From contig NZ_CP083371.1 of the NCBI RefSeq assembly GCF_017488845.2, positions 186,001 to 250,000 on the forward strand: 64,000 nt of DNA, written 5' to 3'. Below are positions 62,449 through 64,000 of this stretch, one piece after another. The translations under genes and the position numbers were made by a program. Under the pieces are notes generated by a model, which was not told the DNA's origin, searched no databases, and saw nothing but the letters and a program-made list of their open reading frames with translations. This stretch comes from Ensifer canadensis (lineage in GTDB: Bacteria; Pseudomonadota; Alphaproteobacteria; Rhizobiales; Rhizobiaceae). The number at the start of each line of letters is the position of its first letter. The first letter of the stretch is position 1.

Positions 62449-63297
62449 TCAGCCGGAGGAGCGGGCGATCAATGCGCGAGCGCGCGTGACGATCGGCAGG
62501 TCGACGAATTTGCCTTCGAAGGTGAAGGCGCCGATCCCGGCCTGCGCGGCGGCATCAGCAGCGGCGATCAGGCGGCGGGCGCGGTCGAGTTCTTCCGCGG
62601 AAGGCGCGAAGCCGTCGTTCAGCAGCGAGACCACGCTCGGGTGAATGCAGGTGGCGCCGTCGAAACCGAAGTCCTTGGCTTCACTGATGGCTGCGGCCAA
62701 TGCCGTCTTGTCGGCATAGTCGGCCGTGCTGCGCAGCAGGCCGAAGGAGAGGACGCCGGCGGCCTTCGCGGCGTAGTGGATCATCAGCTTCGGTATGCGC
62801 AAAACCTCAGGCGTCGGCTGGGCGCCCATGGATGTCGCAAGGTCCTCGCCACCAGCCGACAAGGCGAAGACCCGCGGGCCTGTGGCGATCGACGTGGCGT
62901 TGAGCAATCCCGCGGGATCTTCGATCAGCGGCGCAAACCGCATCGGCGGCCGGTTCGCGGCCGATTCCAGCGGCTCCAGGTGCCGATCGAGTTGATGCAG
63001 GACTTCAGGCGAAGACACCTTGGGAATGTAGAGCGCCAGTGCGCCGGCCTCGCAGGCCGCACTGGCGTCGGCCAGCATCGTCGTTTCGTCATGGGTGTTG
63101 ATCCGCACGATCACCGCAGCGCCCCTCTGGCCAACCATCGGCACGGTTCGGGCAAGGGCCGCCCTTGCCGCGTCCTTCTCGTTGGCGGCGACCGCGTCCT
63201 CGAGGTCGATGATAATGGCATCGGCGCCGCGTTCGTGGGCCTTTTCCAGAAAGCGGGGCGAACTGCCGGGAACATAAAGTAGCGAGCGCAGCATCAT
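62449..63297 (-). CDS. CitE-like acyl-CoA lyase (HpcH/HpaI superfamily)
   Basis: 282 residues. MLRSLLYVPGSSPRFLEKAH, ADAIIIDLEDAVAANEKDAA (metal-binding Glu/Asp region), VIVRINTHDETTM with the substrate Arg, LALYIPKVSSPEVLHQL, and GATCIHPSVVSLLNDGFAPS. Stand-alone CitE-like proteins cleave malyl-CoA, citramalyl-CoA or related 3-hydroxyacyl-CoAs. The start overlaps the CaiB stop by 4 bp, so thioester formation and cleavage are coupled. Confidence 0.92.
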   Translation of the reverse strand: MMLRSLLYVPGSSPRFLEKAHERGADAIIIDLEDAVAANEKDAARAALARTVPMVGQRGAAVIVRINTHDETTMLADASAACEAGALALYIPKVSSPEVLHQLDRHLEPLESAANRPPMRFAPLIEDPAGLLNATSIATGPRVFALSAGGEDLATSMGAQPTPEVLRIPKLMIHYAAKAAGVLSFGLLRSTADYADKTALAAAISEAKDFGFDGATCIHPSVVSLLNDGFAPSAEELDRARRLIAAADAAAQAGIGAFTFEGKFVDLPIVTRARALIARSSG

Positions 63298-64000
63298 TCG
63301 GTTCTTCCCCCCATGATCAGGTCGATTTCGTCGGTCGACAGGCCGACTTCGTTGAGGACGTCGCGGGTGTTTTCGCCAAGCGCCGGTGCCGGGTTGCGCC
63401 AGACGCCGGGGGTCGCCGACATCCGCGGCAGGATGTTGTGCATGGGCAGGGACCCGTGCTCACGATCCTCCACTTCGGTAAAAACCTCGCGCTCGATGAA
63501 ATGCGCGTCGCTGAAGGCATCGGCGATGTTGTAGACCGGCCCGACCGTTGCACCGGCCCGGCGCATGACGTCGAGTGCATCGTCGCGCTCCCTCGTCGCA
63601 AACCAGGCACTGACGGCCTCGTCGACCAGCGGCCGGTTGCGGACCCGGTCGGTATTGGTGGCAAAGCGCGGATCGGTGATCATTTCGGGACGGCCGATGA
63701 TCTCGAAGATACGTTTGGCAACCGCCTGGGTGGAGCCGGACAGCGCGACGTATTTGCCGTCGGCGCATCGATAGACGTTGCGTGGCGATGTCGTGTTGGA
63801 GCCACTGCCGACCCGTTCCTTGATCTTGCCGGTCGTCTTGTAGATCGCGGCCTCCGGTCCGAGCACCGAGAACATCGGCTCCAGCAGCGACAGGTCGATG
63901 ACCTGCCCGCGCGCCGTGCCGCGCTGGCGCGCCAGCAGCGCCATGCTGACAGCCGAAGATCCGTAGATGCCGGCGATCATGTCGGCGAGTGCCAACGGCG
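63294..64000 (-). CDS. CaiB/BaiF family CoA-transferase, N-terminus beyond the window
   Basis: At least 235 residues; the frame runs off the right edge, so about 150 residues are missing. PLALADMIAGIYGSSAVSMA, RGQVIDLSLLEPMFSVLGPE, RNVYRCADGKYVALSGSTQA, MRRAGATVGPVYNIADAFSD, and RNPAPALGENTRDVLNEVGL near the end are the family-III CoA-transferase pattern. The catalytic Asp lies outside. It would activate the organic acid for the CitE-like lyase. Confidence 0.93.
   Translation of the reverse strand, partial: PLALADMIAGIYGSSAVSMALLARQRGTARGQVIDLSLLEPMFSVLGPEAAIYKTTGKIKERVGSGSNTTSPRNVYRCADGKYVALSGSTQAVAKRIFEIIGRPEMITDPRFATNTDRVRNRPLVDEAVSAWFATRERDDALDVMRRAGATVGPVYNIADAFSDAHFIEREVFTEVEDREHGSLPMHNILPRMSATPGVWRNPAPALGENTRDVLNEVGLSTDEIDLIMGGRTE

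Overview
The window looks like part of a secondary replicon (chromid or megaplasmid) of a high-GC alphaproteobacterium in the Rhizobiaceae, most likely Ensifer/Sinorhizobium. This rests on the rhizobial character of nearly every protein, a minCDE operon with a CtrA-type TTAA-N7-TTAA box upstream (minCDE lies on the chromid or second replicon in Sinorhizobium and Agrobacterium), and dispersed hairpin repeats of a kind I recall from Ensifer genomes. No tRNA, rRNA, CRISPR array or replication origin was seen.

Left part (1-10 kb): an accessory, decaying stretch. It holds the end of an unknown gene, a three-gene operon (SnoaL-like/DUF1348 protein, TetR, AraC) with a palindrome inside its promoter, an LssY_C protein, an AI-2E family permease, a large single-pass protein of unknown function and an L,D-transpeptidase. 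Between them lie fossils: an IalB-like N-terminus, a Sel1-like N-terminus, a Tn3 transposase scrap and a frameshifted fatty acid hydroxylase.

10-20.4 kb: a coherent sugar-acid catabolic locus. rraA-uxuA face a GntR regulator, a ribose-type ABC importer, an SDR dehydrogenase, a second mannonate-dehydratase-like gene, an SMP-30 lactonase and an aldose epimerase. The genes suggest uptake and epimerisation of a sugar or uronate, lactone opening, oxidoreduction, dehydration and possibly aldol cleavage.

20.4-30 kb: an exonuclease, tiny membrane or lipoproteins, and a minus-strand sulfur operon (cysteine-desulfurase-like enzyme, ETHE1/Blh persulfide dioxygenase, TauE/SafE exporter, DUF899 protein) divergent from an Lrp/AsnC regulator. 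These are followed by a LysR/ilvD divergent pair.

30-41 kb: a giant autotransporter with eight cadherin-like repeats, a DUF2809 protein, a TetR/MFS pair, an intact IS110-type transposase, a small secreted Ser/Asn-repeat protein, a truncated conserved gene and an MHS-type MFS carrier.

41-50 kb: the cyoABCD bo-type quinol oxidase with a SURF1 gene, an MFS carrier, a lone barstar and minCDE.

50-64 kb: an LhgO-like FAD oxidase, a MocR/PaiB divergent pair, a GNAT enzyme, LysR facing a divergent adenine-deaminase-like gene and a YczE-type membrane protein, a YciI protein, a decayed alpha/beta hydrolase, and a minus-strand organic-acid operon (RraA, 2-hydroxyacid dehydrogenase, CitE-like lyase, CaiB CoA-transferase) that runs off the right edge.

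All calls come from reading sequence and remembered family features. No database search was run, and start codons are inferred from ribosome-binding sites and family alignment.
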